64,000 bases of DNA from M2408 sp046303515 (GCA_046303515.1 JBKCGI010000088.1:26139-90138), one strand, 5' to 3'; numbered from the stretch's first letter, positions 25,253-33,361 are shown. Notes: generated by a model not told the origin, from the letters alone. Program-made: numbers and translations.

Positions 25253-25264
25253 AATACATTTTTA

Positions 25265-25576
25265 ATGAACGAAGATTCTAAATATGGTTTATCTGATGCT
25301 GACTTAACACGTATAATTTCGGTCTGCAAAGCCAATTCAAAAATCGATAAGGCAATTCTTTTCGGTTCACGTGCTAAAGGTAATTATCAAACCGGGTCAG
25401 ATATCGACATTGCCTTGATTGGTGCAAATTTGAAATTAGATGATGTTTTAAATTTATCCATTGAGCTAGATAACTTAGATTTAGCTTATAAATTTGATTT
25501 GCTTATTTTTGATAGAATCAAAGAAGAAAAATTAATAGAACACATTGAACGAGTTGGGGTGGATTTATTTTCCTAA
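25265..25576 (+). CDS. Minimal nucleotidyltransferase (MNT) antitoxin
   Basis: A 103-residue polymerase-beta-like nucleotidyltransferase of the HI0073 type. The active-site pattern GSRAKGNYQTGSDIDIAL (G34, S35, then D46 and D48) is intact, as is the later LAYKFDLLIFD strand. It is the partner of the HEPN protein just upstream. Known systems place MNT as antitoxin that nucleotidylates the toxin; the intact GS-DxD motif suggests it is active. Transcription would end before the convergent porV gene 25 bases on. Confidence 0.87.
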   Translation: MNEDSKYGLSDADLTRIISVCKANSKIDKAILFGSRAKGNYQTGSDIDIALIGANLKLDDVLNLSIELDNLDLAYKFDLLIFDRIKEEKLIEHIERVGVDLFS

Positions 25577-25601
25577 AACTCCAAAATAAAGTATTTTTAA
25601 T

Positions 25602-26831
25602 TCAATCGGTTTTAGCTTTCTTTTCCTTCTTCGATTTAAAAAAGTTGTTGCCATCCATGTCAAATCGCAGTGAAAAATTAACGCAATAGGTCTGTTTTAA
25701 GGTGCTATTTTTAGTTACTGGGAACAATTGCGCCACGTCAAGTCTAAAAATTTTGTAGCCAAAACCTAAGCCTAATGTTACCAATTTTCGATTTCCTTTT
25801 GTATAGTGTTCATAAAAATAACCTGCTCGAATTGCTCCGAAATACTTTTTATCTTGTGTTTGAAATCTTGCTTCTGTGCCAACTTGATGTATTATTTCTC
25901 TCCATTCTTCTATTTTCCCAGTAGGTGCATCGTAAAAACTTTGCAGAATGCCTTGAAAAGTATTCACTTCAGGATTAAAACCTGCAACAATTACATTATT
26001 TCCTAAAGAATCCTTTTCATAAATTGGAGGACTTGGAACCAAAAGTTTTGACGCTTGATATCCTAAATCAAGTTCAAAAATGTGATTCGTTTTTTGTTTC
26101 CATTGGAAGGTAAATAAAGTCCCAAGTTTTAGTTCTTGTGGAATAAAATCCTTAATTGGTGAATCGGAATAACTCACTTTGTTGCCAATGTTTAAAAAAG
26201 CAAGTCCTAGGTTCCAATTGACTTTAAAGTTTTTTTTCTGATAAATAGCTTTCCTATAATTGAATCCGAAACCCATTGCTATAGCTTTTGCGGGATGCGT
26301 CTTTACATTTGCTATGGTTGCACCATTAGTTAAATCTGAATGAATATATTTCAAACCACATCCCAAAGAGAAATTCTTGGAAAATGCATAAGCGTATTTC
26401 AAATTCAAAAAATATTCATTTGGATCTTTATGAATCAAATTTCCAACTGAACCTGTAGTTGTTATCTCACCTAAGGAAAATTGTCTTGCAGAAAACCCAA
26501 GGGCGTGTTTGCCAAAATCCTGATAATAAGCGCTTTCAAAGAGTTTAATATCCGGAGCTAATCCTTTTAACCAGGGAGAATAATTTAAAACTTGAAAACC
26601 CATAACCTTTTTACCGTTAGCAAGTAAGGCTGGGTTTTGATCAAGTCCGTTTTGCATGTAATTTTCTGAAGCAACAACACCAACGTAACCTGAGCCCATA
26701 GATTGTGCATTGCTAATTATGCTAGCAAAAGGTACTGCAGTTGTAATTGTATTTAATTGATTTTCTTGCCCCTTTAGTATATTACCAATTAATAATGCTA
26801 AAGAAAGAATAATAGATTTTTTAAATCTCAT
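25602..26831 (-). CDS. porV: PorV-like T9SS outer-membrane protein
   Basis: A 409-residue FadL-like barrel protein with a signal peptide (MRFKKSIILSLALLIGNILKGQ). The N-terminal run SNAQSMGSGYVGVVASENYM, LDQNPALLA, then NYSPWLKGLAPDIKLFESAYY matches PorV/LptO, the shuttle that carries type IX cargo to the attachment complex. The later FSARQFSLGEITTTG block is also a PorV hallmark. It may be the main PorV or a paralogue; no PorU gene is adjacent here. Its promoter region is in the 240-base gap shared with the divergent AAA gene. Confidence 0.83.
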   Translation of the reverse strand: MRFKKSIILSLALLIGNILKGQENQLNTITTAVPFASIISNAQSMGSGYVGVVASENYMQNGLDQNPALLANGKKVMGFQVLNYSPWLKGLAPDIKLFESAYYQDFGKHALGFSARQFSLGEITTTGSVGNLIHKDPNEYFLNLKYAYAFSKNFSLGCGLKYIHSDLTNGATIANVKTHPAKAIAMGFGFNYRKAIYQKKNFKVNWNLGLAFLNIGNKVSYSDSPIKDFIPQELKLGTLFTFQWKQKTNHIFELDLGYQASKLLVPSPPIYEKDSLGNNVIVAGFNPEVNTFQGILQSFYDAPTGKIEEWREIIHQVGTEARFQTQDKKYFGAIRAGYFYEHYTKGNRKLVTLGLGFGYKIFRLDVAQLFPVTKNSTLKQTYCVNFSLRFDMDGNNFFKSKKEKKAKTD

Positions 26832-26948
26832 AATTACTCATTTTCAGGTTTTGTAAATGTAATGAAAGTTATCGGATAAAAAAAAATCCTAAGTTATTTT
26901 ATGCTTTTTGCCTTCGGAAAGTATCAATAAATTAATTTAACCTTCAAA

Positions 26949-27033
26949 ATTAACCTTTATTTTGATACTAGTAATTTCATTATTAACCCTAATTTTGATA
27001 TTTTAAATTGATAAAATTAACCCTAATTTTGTA
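26949..27033 (+). promoter_or_regulatory. Three direct-repeat iterons ahead of the AAA_14 gene
   Basis: The repeats attaacctttattttgata (26949-26967), attaaccctaattttgata (26982-27000) and attaaccctaattttgta (27016-27033) begin 33 and 34 bases apart, about three helical turns, so they face the same side of DNA. The third overlaps the likely -33 element (TTTG 27028-27031) of the downstream promoter. The layout is that of an operator; the gene's own C-terminal winged-helix segment is a possible binder. Confidence 0.65.
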
Positions 27034-27061
27034 ATATTCTTTGAAATATTTTATATCTTTG
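27028..27061 (+). promoter_or_regulatory. Promoter of the AAA_14 gene
   Basis: TTTG (27028-27031), a 22-base spacer and TAtcTTTG (27054-27061) fit the Bacteroidota sigma-A consensus. Transcription would start near 27067, leaving a leader of only about 10 bases before the ATG at 27078. Confidence 0.6.
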
Positions 27062-27077
27062 TAGGAAATATGAAGTG

Positions 27078-28751
27078 ATGTTTTACAGAAAAGCCATAGA
27101 AAATTTAGTGAATTGGAAAAACTCAAGTAGCAGAAAACCTTTGGTGATACGTGGGGCAAGACAAGTTGGTAAAACAACACTCGTAAATGAGTTTTCAAGA
27201 AATTATACCCAATATTTATATCTCAATTTAGAAAAAGCGGAGAACAAAAATTTGTTTTTAGAATACACTGACATACAAGAAATCGCGCAGCAATTATTTT
27301 TTAAACACAATTTGCAATGGAGCGAAAGAGCAAATACCTTGTTGTTTATAGACGAAATACAAGAAGTGCCAACAGCCATCAATTTTTTGCGTTATTTCAA
27401 GGAAGATTTACCAGAATTACATGTTATAGCTGCTGGAAGTATGTTAGAAACTCTTTTAGGAAAAAACATCAGTTTTCCTGTTGGGCGAGTTTCCTATTTG
27501 GTGTTGAGACCAGTTTCTTTTGAAGAGTTTTTAGTGGCGATAAATGAAAAATTAGCCTTTGAACAATTGCATCACGTTCCCTTAAATTCATTTGCATATT
27601 CGAAATTGCTAAAATTATTTCACACCTACGCAATCATAGGAGGAATGCCAGAAATCGTGGAAGAATTTGCCAAAAATAGAGATTATACTTCTCTGAAATT
27701 TAAATACGAAGAGTTACTCAATTCCTATCACGAAGATGCTGAAAAATATGCCAAATCACCCGAACAATTGCAGTTGATACGCTTTTTATTAGATCAATTG
27801 TTATTTGAAGCGGGAAATAGAATCACGTTTCAAGGTTTTGGGAAATCGAATTACAAATCAAAAGATGTGGGAGAAGTTTTGCGAACCTTACAAAAAACAC
27901 ATTTAGTTCATTTACTTTATCCCTGCACAGGTTTTGGAATCCCAGTGGAACAAGATTTTCGTAAAAGTCCAAGATTACAATTTCTAGACACCGGTTTAAT
28001 AAATTACAAAGTTGGTTTGCAGCTAGAAATCATAGGTTCGAAAGATTTGTGTTCAGTATACCAAGGTAGGATGATCGAACATTTGGTCGGCCAGGAACTT
28101 TTATCCACCTTAAGTTTACCCCTAGAACGCATCTATTTTTGGGTACGTGACAAAAACAGTTCGAGTGCCGAATTGGATTTCGTTTATCCCTTTGAAGGAA
28201 AATTAGTTCCAATAGAGGTGAAATCTGGACCAAAAGGAACAATCAAATCTTTGACTTTATTCATGGAGCAATCACAATTGAATTTCGCCATACGTTATTA
28301 TGCTGGAGAATTGAAATTAGATACCGTTCAAACACCAAGAGGGAAAAATTTTTATCTCTTGAATCTACCGTATTTCTTGGCTTCCAAAACAGAAGACTAT
28401 ATCAAGTGGTTGTTGGAAACTTTGCCAAAGGAAGAACTCAATTTAGTGCAAGAACCTGTAGGTGTTTACCAGAAAACGAAAAAACCTGAAAAAGTCGCTT
28501 CCACTTTGGATGAATTGTCGGATGAACATTTCAAAATATTGGCTTTTTGCAAAACAGAAGCCAGACAAAGTAAAGAAATTATCGCAGATTGTTTGCATTT
28601 GAGTTTTCAAACACGGAATAAAAGACTATATATCAAACCTTTACTGGATTTGGGCTTACTCGAATGGACGGATAAGGAAAATCCTAAAAACAGAAGACAA
28701 CAATATCGTTTGACGGAAAAGGGTCTAAAATTGATAAAATCATACTTGTAG
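27078..28751 (+). CDS. AAA_14/DUF4143 ATP-binding protein with C-terminal winged helix
   Basis: A 557-residue P-loop ATPase. Walker A GARQVGKTT is at 26-34 and Walker B LLFIDEIQEVP about 90-100; the DUF4143 nuclease-like domain follows (about 200-400, with ELDFVY and VPIEVKSG resembling a PD-(D/E)xK core). An extra C-terminal stretch (about 465-557, including FQTRNKRLYIKPLLDLGLLEW) looks like a winged helix and is not in the basic family. The function is unknown; the family is widespread and patchy. The start is ATG 27078 (GTG 27075 also possible). It sits behind three iterons and ends inside a REP-like palindrome. Confidence 0.85.
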   Translation: MFYRKAIENLVNWKNSSSRKPLVIRGARQVGKTTLVNEFSRNYTQYLYLNLEKAENKNLFLEYTDIQEIAQQLFFKHNLQWSERANTLLFIDEIQEVPTAINFLRYFKEDLPELHVIAAGSMLETLLGKNISFPVGRVSYLVLRPVSFEEFLVAINEKLAFEQLHHVPLNSFAYSKLLKLFHTYAIIGGMPEIVEEFAKNRDYTSLKFKYEELLNSYHEDAEKYAKSPEQLQLIRFLLDQLLFEAGNRITFQGFGKSNYKSKDVGEVLRTLQKTHLVHLLYPCTGFGIPVEQDFRKSPRLQFLDTGLINYKVGLQLEIIGSKDLCSVYQGRMIEHLVGQELLSTLSLPLERIYFWVRDKNSSSAELDFVYPFEGKLVPIEVKSGPKGTIKSLTLFMEQSQLNFAIRYYAGELKLDTVQTPRGKNFYLLNLPYFLASKTEDYIKWLLETLPKEELNLVQEPVGVYQKTKKPEKVASTLDELSDEHFKILAFCKTEARQSKEIIADCLHLSFQTRNKRLYIKPLLDLGLLEWTDKENPKNRRQQYRLTEKGLKLIKSYL

Positions 28752-28784
28752 CGACCTTGCATGCAAAGTCCCTACAAGTATGAT
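28739..28784. repeat. REP-like palindrome spanning the stop of the AAA gene
   Basis: Arms of 13 bp (atcatacttgtag at 28739-28751 and its complement 28772-28784) enclose cgac-c-ttgcatgcaa-a-gtcc. The core gtagcgacc/ttgcatgcaa is a degenerate match to the GTAGAGACGTTGCATGCAACG type of flavobacterial palindrome. The TAG stop codon is part of GTAG. It is followed by atgttttta, so it may also terminate transcription for the convergent genes. Confidence 0.6.
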
Positions 28785-28788
28785 GTTT

Positions 28789-30147
28789 TTATCGTTTAAC
28801 AATCCGTTTTGTAAAAATTTGCCCCTCATTCTCAACTGAAATCATATAAATTCCCGCATTCAAATTCCCAATTTCAAGTGTAGTGTTTTGGCGTAAATTT
28901 CCTTTTAAGACTGCTTGATTGAGCATATTTGTTAAAGTGAAAGTTGCATTTTCGTCATTTCCTAAGAATTCAATTACCACTTCATTCGTAGCTGGATTCG
29001 GGAACACTTTGAACGATTGTTTCTCGTTTGATAATTCCTCTGAAGCCAAGGAACATGCTGGGAGATAATCGATTAATGCTTTGTACATCAAAACAGTTAT
29101 TCCGTCGATGGCAGACCAATCGTCATTTGAAAGACCACAAACTACTGCACTGCTGCAAGGATCGTACACAGAACGTGACTTGTAACCGTGTGTTGAGCCA
29201 CCATGACCCCAATTTTCACGGTCGTAAAAATTAGTGCGTTGGATACCAAGTCCATAATTTCCAATTCCGTCAAAGTCAACAAAGTTTGTCAATTCATCAA
29301 AAGAACTTTGACTTAAAACTTGTCCATCCATCAAGGCATGATACCAGTGCGCCATATCAGCAGCAGTTGAAAAAATTGCTCCTGCAGGTCCACCAGCACT
29401 ATTCAAGGAAACTCTCGAAGTATCGTGGTAATCCACGTGATCGTGCCAACGATGAGCCAACGGAGTTATTTCTGCTTCACCGTAATCGTAAAAAGTATTG
29501 TTGAGGTTTAGGGGAGTGAAAATGTTTTGTCTCACCAATTGCGCCATCGTCTGGCCTGTCGCTTCTTCCGCTATCATTCCTGCCAAAATATAGTTGATGT
29601 TTGAATAACTATAAGATGTACCAGCAGGAAAAAGTGCAGCACCCAAATAGGAAAAGACTTCAGCTGATGAAAATTCATGTGTTGGGTGCGCATTGATCGA
29701 ATCGAGAAGAGATGTTGAAAAGAATGGATCTTCAATACCGCTTGTGTGATTTAATAATTGTCGCACAGTTATGGCAGGATTTACATTTGGAATGGGATCC
29801 AACCACGTACTAATCGGACTATCTAAATCAATGATTTGTTGTTCATCCAATTTGAGCATTGTAACTCCGATAAACAATTTAGAATTGCTCGCTAATCCTT
29901 GTTTCATGTCCGGAGTTAGGTTTACTCCTGGATGAGAAATTCCACTGACACCCGTCCAATAACCTTCTCCAGGACAAAAAATGCCAATCGAAACGCCTTT
30001 TGTGTTGCCTGTGCCAGCGAAGATATTCACAAGGCTATCTAATTTGATTTGCAACAAAGTGCTTAAGTTTGGACTTACTGTTTGCGCTTCCACAGTTTGG
30101 AGCATAGCAATGCCCATCACCATTAGGTAAATCATTTTCTTCATCAT
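28789..30147 (-). CDS. Secreted serine hydrolase (class C beta-lactamase fold), T9SS cargo
   Basis: A 452-residue exported protein with a signal peptide (to about residue 22, QTVEAQ) and a serine beta-lactamase-like domain: SNSK (S87-K90) for the SxxK motif, YSN (181-183) for YxN, and WGHGGSTHGY for the KTG-equivalent HxG. The C-terminal ~75 residues (KVFPNPATNEVVIEF to FTKRIVKR) are a type A T9SS sorting domain. The family includes esterases, D-aminopeptidases and penicillin-binding-like hydrolases, so the substrate is open. Six cysteines occur, two in DPCSSAVVCG. It is convergent with the AAA gene. Confidence 0.88.
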   Translation of the reverse strand: MMKKMIYLMVMGIAMLQTVEAQTVSPNLSTLLQIKLDSLVNIFAGTGNTKGVSIGIFCPGEGYWTGVSGISHPGVNLTPDMKQGLASNSKLFIGVTMLKLDEQQIIDLDSPISTWLDPIPNVNPAITVRQLLNHTSGIEDPFFSTSLLDSINAHPTHEFSSAEVFSYLGAALFPAGTSYSYSNINYILAGMIAEEATGQTMAQLVRQNIFTPLNLNNTFYDYGEAEITPLAHRWHDHVDYHDTSRVSLNSAGGPAGAIFSTAADMAHWYHALMDGQVLSQSSFDELTNFVDFDGIGNYGLGIQRTNFYDRENWGHGGSTHGYKSRSVYDPCSSAVVCGLSNDDWSAIDGITVLMYKALIDYLPACSLASEELSNEKQSFKVFPNPATNEVVIEFLGNDENATFTLTNMLNQAVLKGNLRQNTTLEIGNLNAGIYMISVENEGQIFTKRIVKR

Positions 30148-30390
30148 CTTTGATTTTAATAGTTAGTAATAGTTGGGCCTTTTTTTGAAAGTAGTAGTAT
30201 TTCGCCCGTTGTTTCTTTTAAGACGAGGAAGTAAAAAAAGGGTTGCCTTAAAATTGAAAAAATTATTAGGAATGCATAATAAAAAAGATTGAAAAGTTTA
30301 AGTTTTACTTTCTTCAATCTGCAACCTAATATTGAACTTCCACCGTTATCTAGGTTCTATTTTTGTTTTTTTCTTACGTTTTTATATATC

Positions 30391-30476
30391 GAAAACTCCA
30401 AAAACTATACATGAATTTTAAACTATGTATAGAAAATCGAAAAATCTATACATGAAATTGGAGCTTTGTATAGAAA
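30391..30476 (+). repeat. 86-bp direct repeat, upstream copy (two 28-bp palindromes)
   Basis: Identical base for base to 31625-31710. It contains two 28-bp palindromes, 30405-30432 and 30446-30473, each with arms ctatacat and atgtatag (one mismatch in the second) around a 12-base centre, spaced exactly 41 bp. A third left arm, ctttacat, continues the period at 30487 and overlaps the TAtcTTTa box (30484-30491) just ahead of the Fic start. This looks like a repressor array on the Fic promoter. Confidence 0.85.
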
Positions 30477-30483
30477 AATGCAT

Positions 30484-30491
30484 TATCTTTA
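30484..30491 (+). promoter_or_regulatory. Probable -10 box of the Fic gene
   Basis: TAtcTTTa is one base off TAnnTTTG and 17 bases before the ATG at 30509. TTTG at 30465-30468, inside the second palindrome, is a possible -33 element with a short spacer of 15 bases. A protein bound to the palindromes would block it. Confidence 0.4.
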
Positions 30492-30508
30492 CATGAAATT
30501 CGTGTTTT

Positions 30509-31573
30509 ATGACTTGGGAACCAACTTTTTTGCCCTTAACATTTGATGTTGAAACGAAAGCTGTTTTGAAAAAATTAGCTGGAGCTCACCGCGCTTTGGC
30601 TGAGTTAAAAGGTACTGCTCAGAGTATTCCAAAACAAGACATTTTAATCAACACCTTAGCTTTACAAGAAGCTAAAGACAGTTCTGAGGTCGAAAATATT
30701 GTTACGACACATGATGAATTATATAAAAGTACTTTGAATGTAAATAATTATTTTTCTTCTGAAACCAAAGAAGTGCAAAATTACGTTTCGGCTTTGAAAA
30801 GAGGTTTTGAAATAGTCAAAACAAAAAAAGTATTGACGATAAATGGAATTCTTGAAATTCAGGAAGTTTTAGAAAAAAATAATGCGGGACTGAGAAAAAT
30901 ACCTGGAACAAATCTTAAAAATCAAGCAACAGGAGAAGTAATATTTACTCCGCCACAAGATAAAAGAGTAATCGAAGATTTGATGTTAAATCTTGAAAAG
31001 TTTATCAATGATTCAGAATTAACAGATTTGGATCCAATAGTAAAAATGGCGATAATTCATTTTCAATTTGAAAGTATTCACCCATTTTATGACGGAAATG
31101 GCAGAACTGGAAGAATTATCAATATTCTGTTTTTGGTTTTAAATGAATTATTGGAGTTACCAATTTTGTATTTAAGTCGCTATATTATTCGCCACAAGCA
31201 AGATTATTACAGGCTACTTCAAGAAATTAGAACAACAAACAATTGGGAAGAATGGATTGTTTTTATGATAAATGCTGTAGAAAAAACTGCCAATGAAACC
31301 ATTCAATTGATTGCAGAAATAAAAGAAGTAATGCAAAAATATAAAATTCAATTAAGAGCTAATTATAAATTTTATAGTCAGGAATTATTAAATCATTTAT
31401 TCAAACAACCTTACACAAAAATTGAATTTCTAATGCAAAATTTAGGTATTAGTCGCATAACTGCTAGCAATTACCTGAATCAATTGGCAAAAGATGGTTT
31501 GTTGAAAAAACAAAAAAATGGCAACACCAATTATTACATCAATGTTGAGTTAATGAACACTTTAACAAAATAA
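30509..31573 (+). CDS. Fic-family AMPylator with N-terminal inhibitory helix and C-terminal winged helix
   Basis: A 354-residue protein. The Fic active site HPFYDGNGRTGR (H191-R202) is intact, predicting transfer of AMP from ATP to a hydroxyl of a target protein. The N-terminal domain contains S58-SEV-E62-N63, matching the (S/T)xxxE(G/N) inhibitory motif, so it is a class II, self-inhibited Fic. Residues about 290-350 (LLNHLFKQPYTKIEFLMQNLG, then ISRITASNYLNQL) form a winged helix that probably binds DNA. Known relatives repress their own genes. The gene is bracketed by identical 86-bp repeats carrying operator-like palindromes. No antitoxin gene is next to it, as expected for class II. Confidence 0.93.
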   Translation: MTWEPTFLPLTFDVETKAVLKKLAGAHRALAELKGTAQSIPKQDILINTLALQEAKDSSEVENIVTTHDELYKSTLNVNNYFSSETKEVQNYVSALKRGFEIVKTKKVLTINGILEIQEVLEKNNAGLRKIPGTNLKNQATGEVIFTPPQDKRVIEDLMLNLEKFINDSELTDLDPIVKMAIIHFQFESIHPFYDGNGRTGRIINILFLVLNELLELPILYLSRYIIRHKQDYYRLLQEIRTTNNWEEWIVFMINAVEKTANETIQLIAEIKEVMQKYKIQLRANYKFYSQELLNHLFKQPYTKIEFLMQNLGISRITASNYLNQLAKDGLLKKQKNGNTNYYINVELMNTLTK

Positions 31574-31597
31574 GTTATAAATAAAAATACCTATAAA

Positions 31598-31625
31598 CTA
31601 TACATAGTTATTATTGTATGTATAG
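31598..31625 (+). repeat. 28-bp palindrome preceding the downstream 86-bp repeat
   Basis: Perfect arms ctatacat (31598-31605) and atgtatag (31618-31625) around a 12-base centre. It starts exactly 41 bp before the first palindrome of the downstream copy (31639), giving three in-phase palindromes at 31598, 31639 and 31680. Confidence 0.85.
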
Positions 31626-31710
31626 AAAACTCCAAAAACTATACATGAATTTTAAACTATGTATAGAAAATCGAAAAATCTATACATGAAATTGGAGCTT
31701 TGTATAGAAA
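31625..31710 (+). repeat. 86-bp direct repeat, downstream copy
   Basis: Exact duplicate of 30391-30476, 1234 bp downstream. Its palindromes are at 31639-31666 and 31680-31707. No gene directly follows to be regulated except rpoN, about 200 bases on. Recombination between the copies would delete the Fic gene cleanly. Confidence 0.9.
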
Positions 31711-31738
31711 TGGATTTCCTTTATACCAAAATATCCTA

Positions 31739-31856
31739 AGCCCAGATGGAAACGGCATCCTGCAATGGTGATTGAGGATTTAAGATTGAGCCTGTCGAAA
31801 TACGCTCGAAATCTACCATTGCAGATACAGTGGACAGCTGGAAATAGCTCTGAAAA
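31739..31856 (+). ncRNA. Structured intergenic element, copy A
   Basis: Conserved blocks AGCCCAGAT, CGGCATCC, then a 9-bp stem (tgcaatggt 31761-31769 with accattgca 31815-31823), then AGATACAGTGGACAGC-TGG-AAATAGCTC. Copy B at 6858-6926 has the same blocks in the same order. The apical region carries an insertion with gagcctgtcgaaatacgctcg. It resembles a recurrent flavobacterial intergenic RNA or repeat (Flavo-1 is a candidate, unverified). Confidence 0.5.
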
Positions 31857-31915
31857 AAGCAAAAAAATTCAGAGAATTTCACAAAATCTAATTTTTTCTT
31901 ATCTTTACCCCTAGT

Positions 31916-33361
31916 ATGGCTTTAAAACAATATTTAGCACAAAAATTAGAACAGCGACTTTCGCCTCAGCAAATTCAATTGATGAAGTTGTTGCAAGTTC
32001 CGACCATGGAGTTAGATCAACGTATCAAACAAGAAATTGAGGAAAATCCTGCTTTAGAGGAGGGAAAAGACGAAAACGAAGAGGATTACGGAGACAACGA
32101 AAACGATGAATACGAGACAGAAACGGATGATGATTTTGATATTTCCGATTATTTCGACGAAGATTCAGCCGATTATAAAACGCAAAATAACAATTCCAGC
32201 AAGGACGATGAAGAACGTGTCGTGCCGCTTTCTGGTGATCAATCTTTTCAGGAAAAATTAACAGAACAATTGCATTTGTTGGATTTAGACGATACCCAAT
32301 TTTTGATTGCAGATACCTTAATCGGAAACTTGGATGAATCGGGTTATTTAAATCGTGAGGTGGAAGCAGTGGTAGATGATTTGGCTTTTTCGGCAAACGT
32401 TTCCGTTACAGAAGAGCAAGTGGAGGAAGTTTTAGCTTTGATTCAAGAATTAGATCCCGCTGGTGTTGGCGCTAGAGATTTGAGAGAATGTTTGTTGTTG
32501 CAAATTGCCCGCAAACAAGAAGGAAATATTACGCTTTTCACTGCAAAAAAAATATTACAAGACCATTTCGAAGAATTTACGAAAAAACACTACGATAAAA
32601 TTCAGAAAAAACTGGAAATCGAAGACGAAGATTTGAAACAAGCGATTGATGAAATCATCAAATTGAACCCAAAACCAGGTGGTTCGATGAAAGAATCAGC
32701 AAAATCGATGCAACAAATTATTCCAGATTTCATGTTGACTGAATTTGAAGGACAGTTGGAATTGACAATCAACGGTCGAAATTCTCCTGAATTAAAAATT
32801 AGTCGCGAATACGAGCGTATGTTGAGGACTTATGCTGAAGGTGCCAAAACGTCTAAAGCAGATAAGGAAGCGTTAACTTTTGTGCGCCAAAAATTGGAAA
32901 ATGCCAAATGGTTTATTGATGCAATAAAGCAGCGTCAAAATACGTTATTGTTTACGATGGAGGCAATCATGAACTATCAACGTGAATACTTTTTAACTGG
33001 TGATGAAACCAACTTGCGTCCAATGATTTTGAAAGATATCGCGGATATGGTTGGCTTGGATATATCGACAGTATCTCGTGTGGCAAATAGCAAATATGTG
33101 CAAACAGGCTACGGAATTTTCCCCCTTAAATATTTCTTTTCGGAGTCACTTTCAACTGATTCAGGAGAAGAAGTTTCAACACGTGAGGTAAAGAAAATTT
33201 TGTCTGAAGCAATCGAAGGAGAGCACAAGAAAAAACCGTTAACGGATGATCGTTTGGCTGAATTGTTGAATGAAAAAGGATACAACATTGCACGTAGAAC
33301 AGTTGCAAAATACCGCGAACAATTGAATATTCCTGTTGCACGTTTAAGAAAGGAGTTGTAA
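31916..33361 (+). CDS. rpoN: RNA polymerase sigma-54 factor
   Basis: Sigma factor for -24/-12 promoters, which needs an ATP-driven activator; the partial gene at 63632 is such an activator. At 481 residues it has the glutamine-rich region I (LEQRLSPQQIQLMKLLQVP), an acidic region II (about 40-100), a core-binding region and the DNA-binding region with the RpoN box ARRTVAKYRE near the C-terminus. The stop TAA overlaps the ATG of the next gene (TAATG), indicating translational coupling. No sigma-54 modulators (HPF, PTS-Ntr) follow, unlike in Proteobacteria. Confidence 0.96.
   Translation: MALKQYLAQKLEQRLSPQQIQLMKLLQVPTMELDQRIKQEIEENPALEEGKDENEEDYGDNENDEYETETDDDFDISDYFDEDSADYKTQNNNSSKDDEERVVPLSGDQSFQEKLTEQLHLLDLDDTQFLIADTLIGNLDESGYLNREVEAVVDDLAFSANVSVTEEQVEEVLALIQELDPAGVGARDLRECLLLQIARKQEGNITLFTAKKILQDHFEEFTKKHYDKIQKKLEIEDEDLKQAIDEIIKLNPKPGGSMKESAKSMQQIIPDFMLTEFEGQLELTINGRNSPELKISREYERMLRTYAEGAKTSKADKEALTFVRQKLENAKWFIDAIKQRQNTLLFTMEAIMNYQREYFLTGDETNLRPMILKDIADMVGLDISTVSRVANSKYVQTGYGIFPLKYFFSESLSTDSGEEVSTREVKKILSEAIEGEHKKKPLTDDRLAELLNEKGYNIARRTVAKYREQLNIPVARLRKEL

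Larger units (their letters stand above)
30148..30508. other. 361-base gap ahead of the Fic gene
   Basis: It holds the divergent promoters of the serine hydrolase and Fic genes, a short hairpin (agattgaa/ttcaatct, near 30292-30321), and, in the right half, the first copy of the 86-bp palindrome repeat (30391-30476). I see no open reading frame or RNA gene in it. Confidence 0.6.
31574..31915. other. 342-base gap between the Fic gene and rpoN
   Basis: It holds an extra 28-bp palindrome (31598-31625), the downstream 86-bp repeat (31625-31710), the structured element copy A (31739-31856) and then about 60 AT-rich bases ahead of rpoN. A frame on the minus strand through the structured element is not a credible gene. 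Confidence 0.7.

Noticed and set aside
30391..31710. CRISPR-like array of 28-bp units on a 41-bp period
   Set aside because: Only two or three units on each side, intervals of 13 bp and not unique spacers, palindromic units and no cas genes; operator or repeat interpretation is better.
30391..31710. 86-bp repeats as a transposon target-site duplication
   Set aside because: Far too long for any target duplication, and no transposase or terminal inverted repeats between them.
31680..31862. 60-codon minus-strand frame behind the Fic gene
   Set aside because: It translates the palindrome repeat and the structured element; no protein-like composition.
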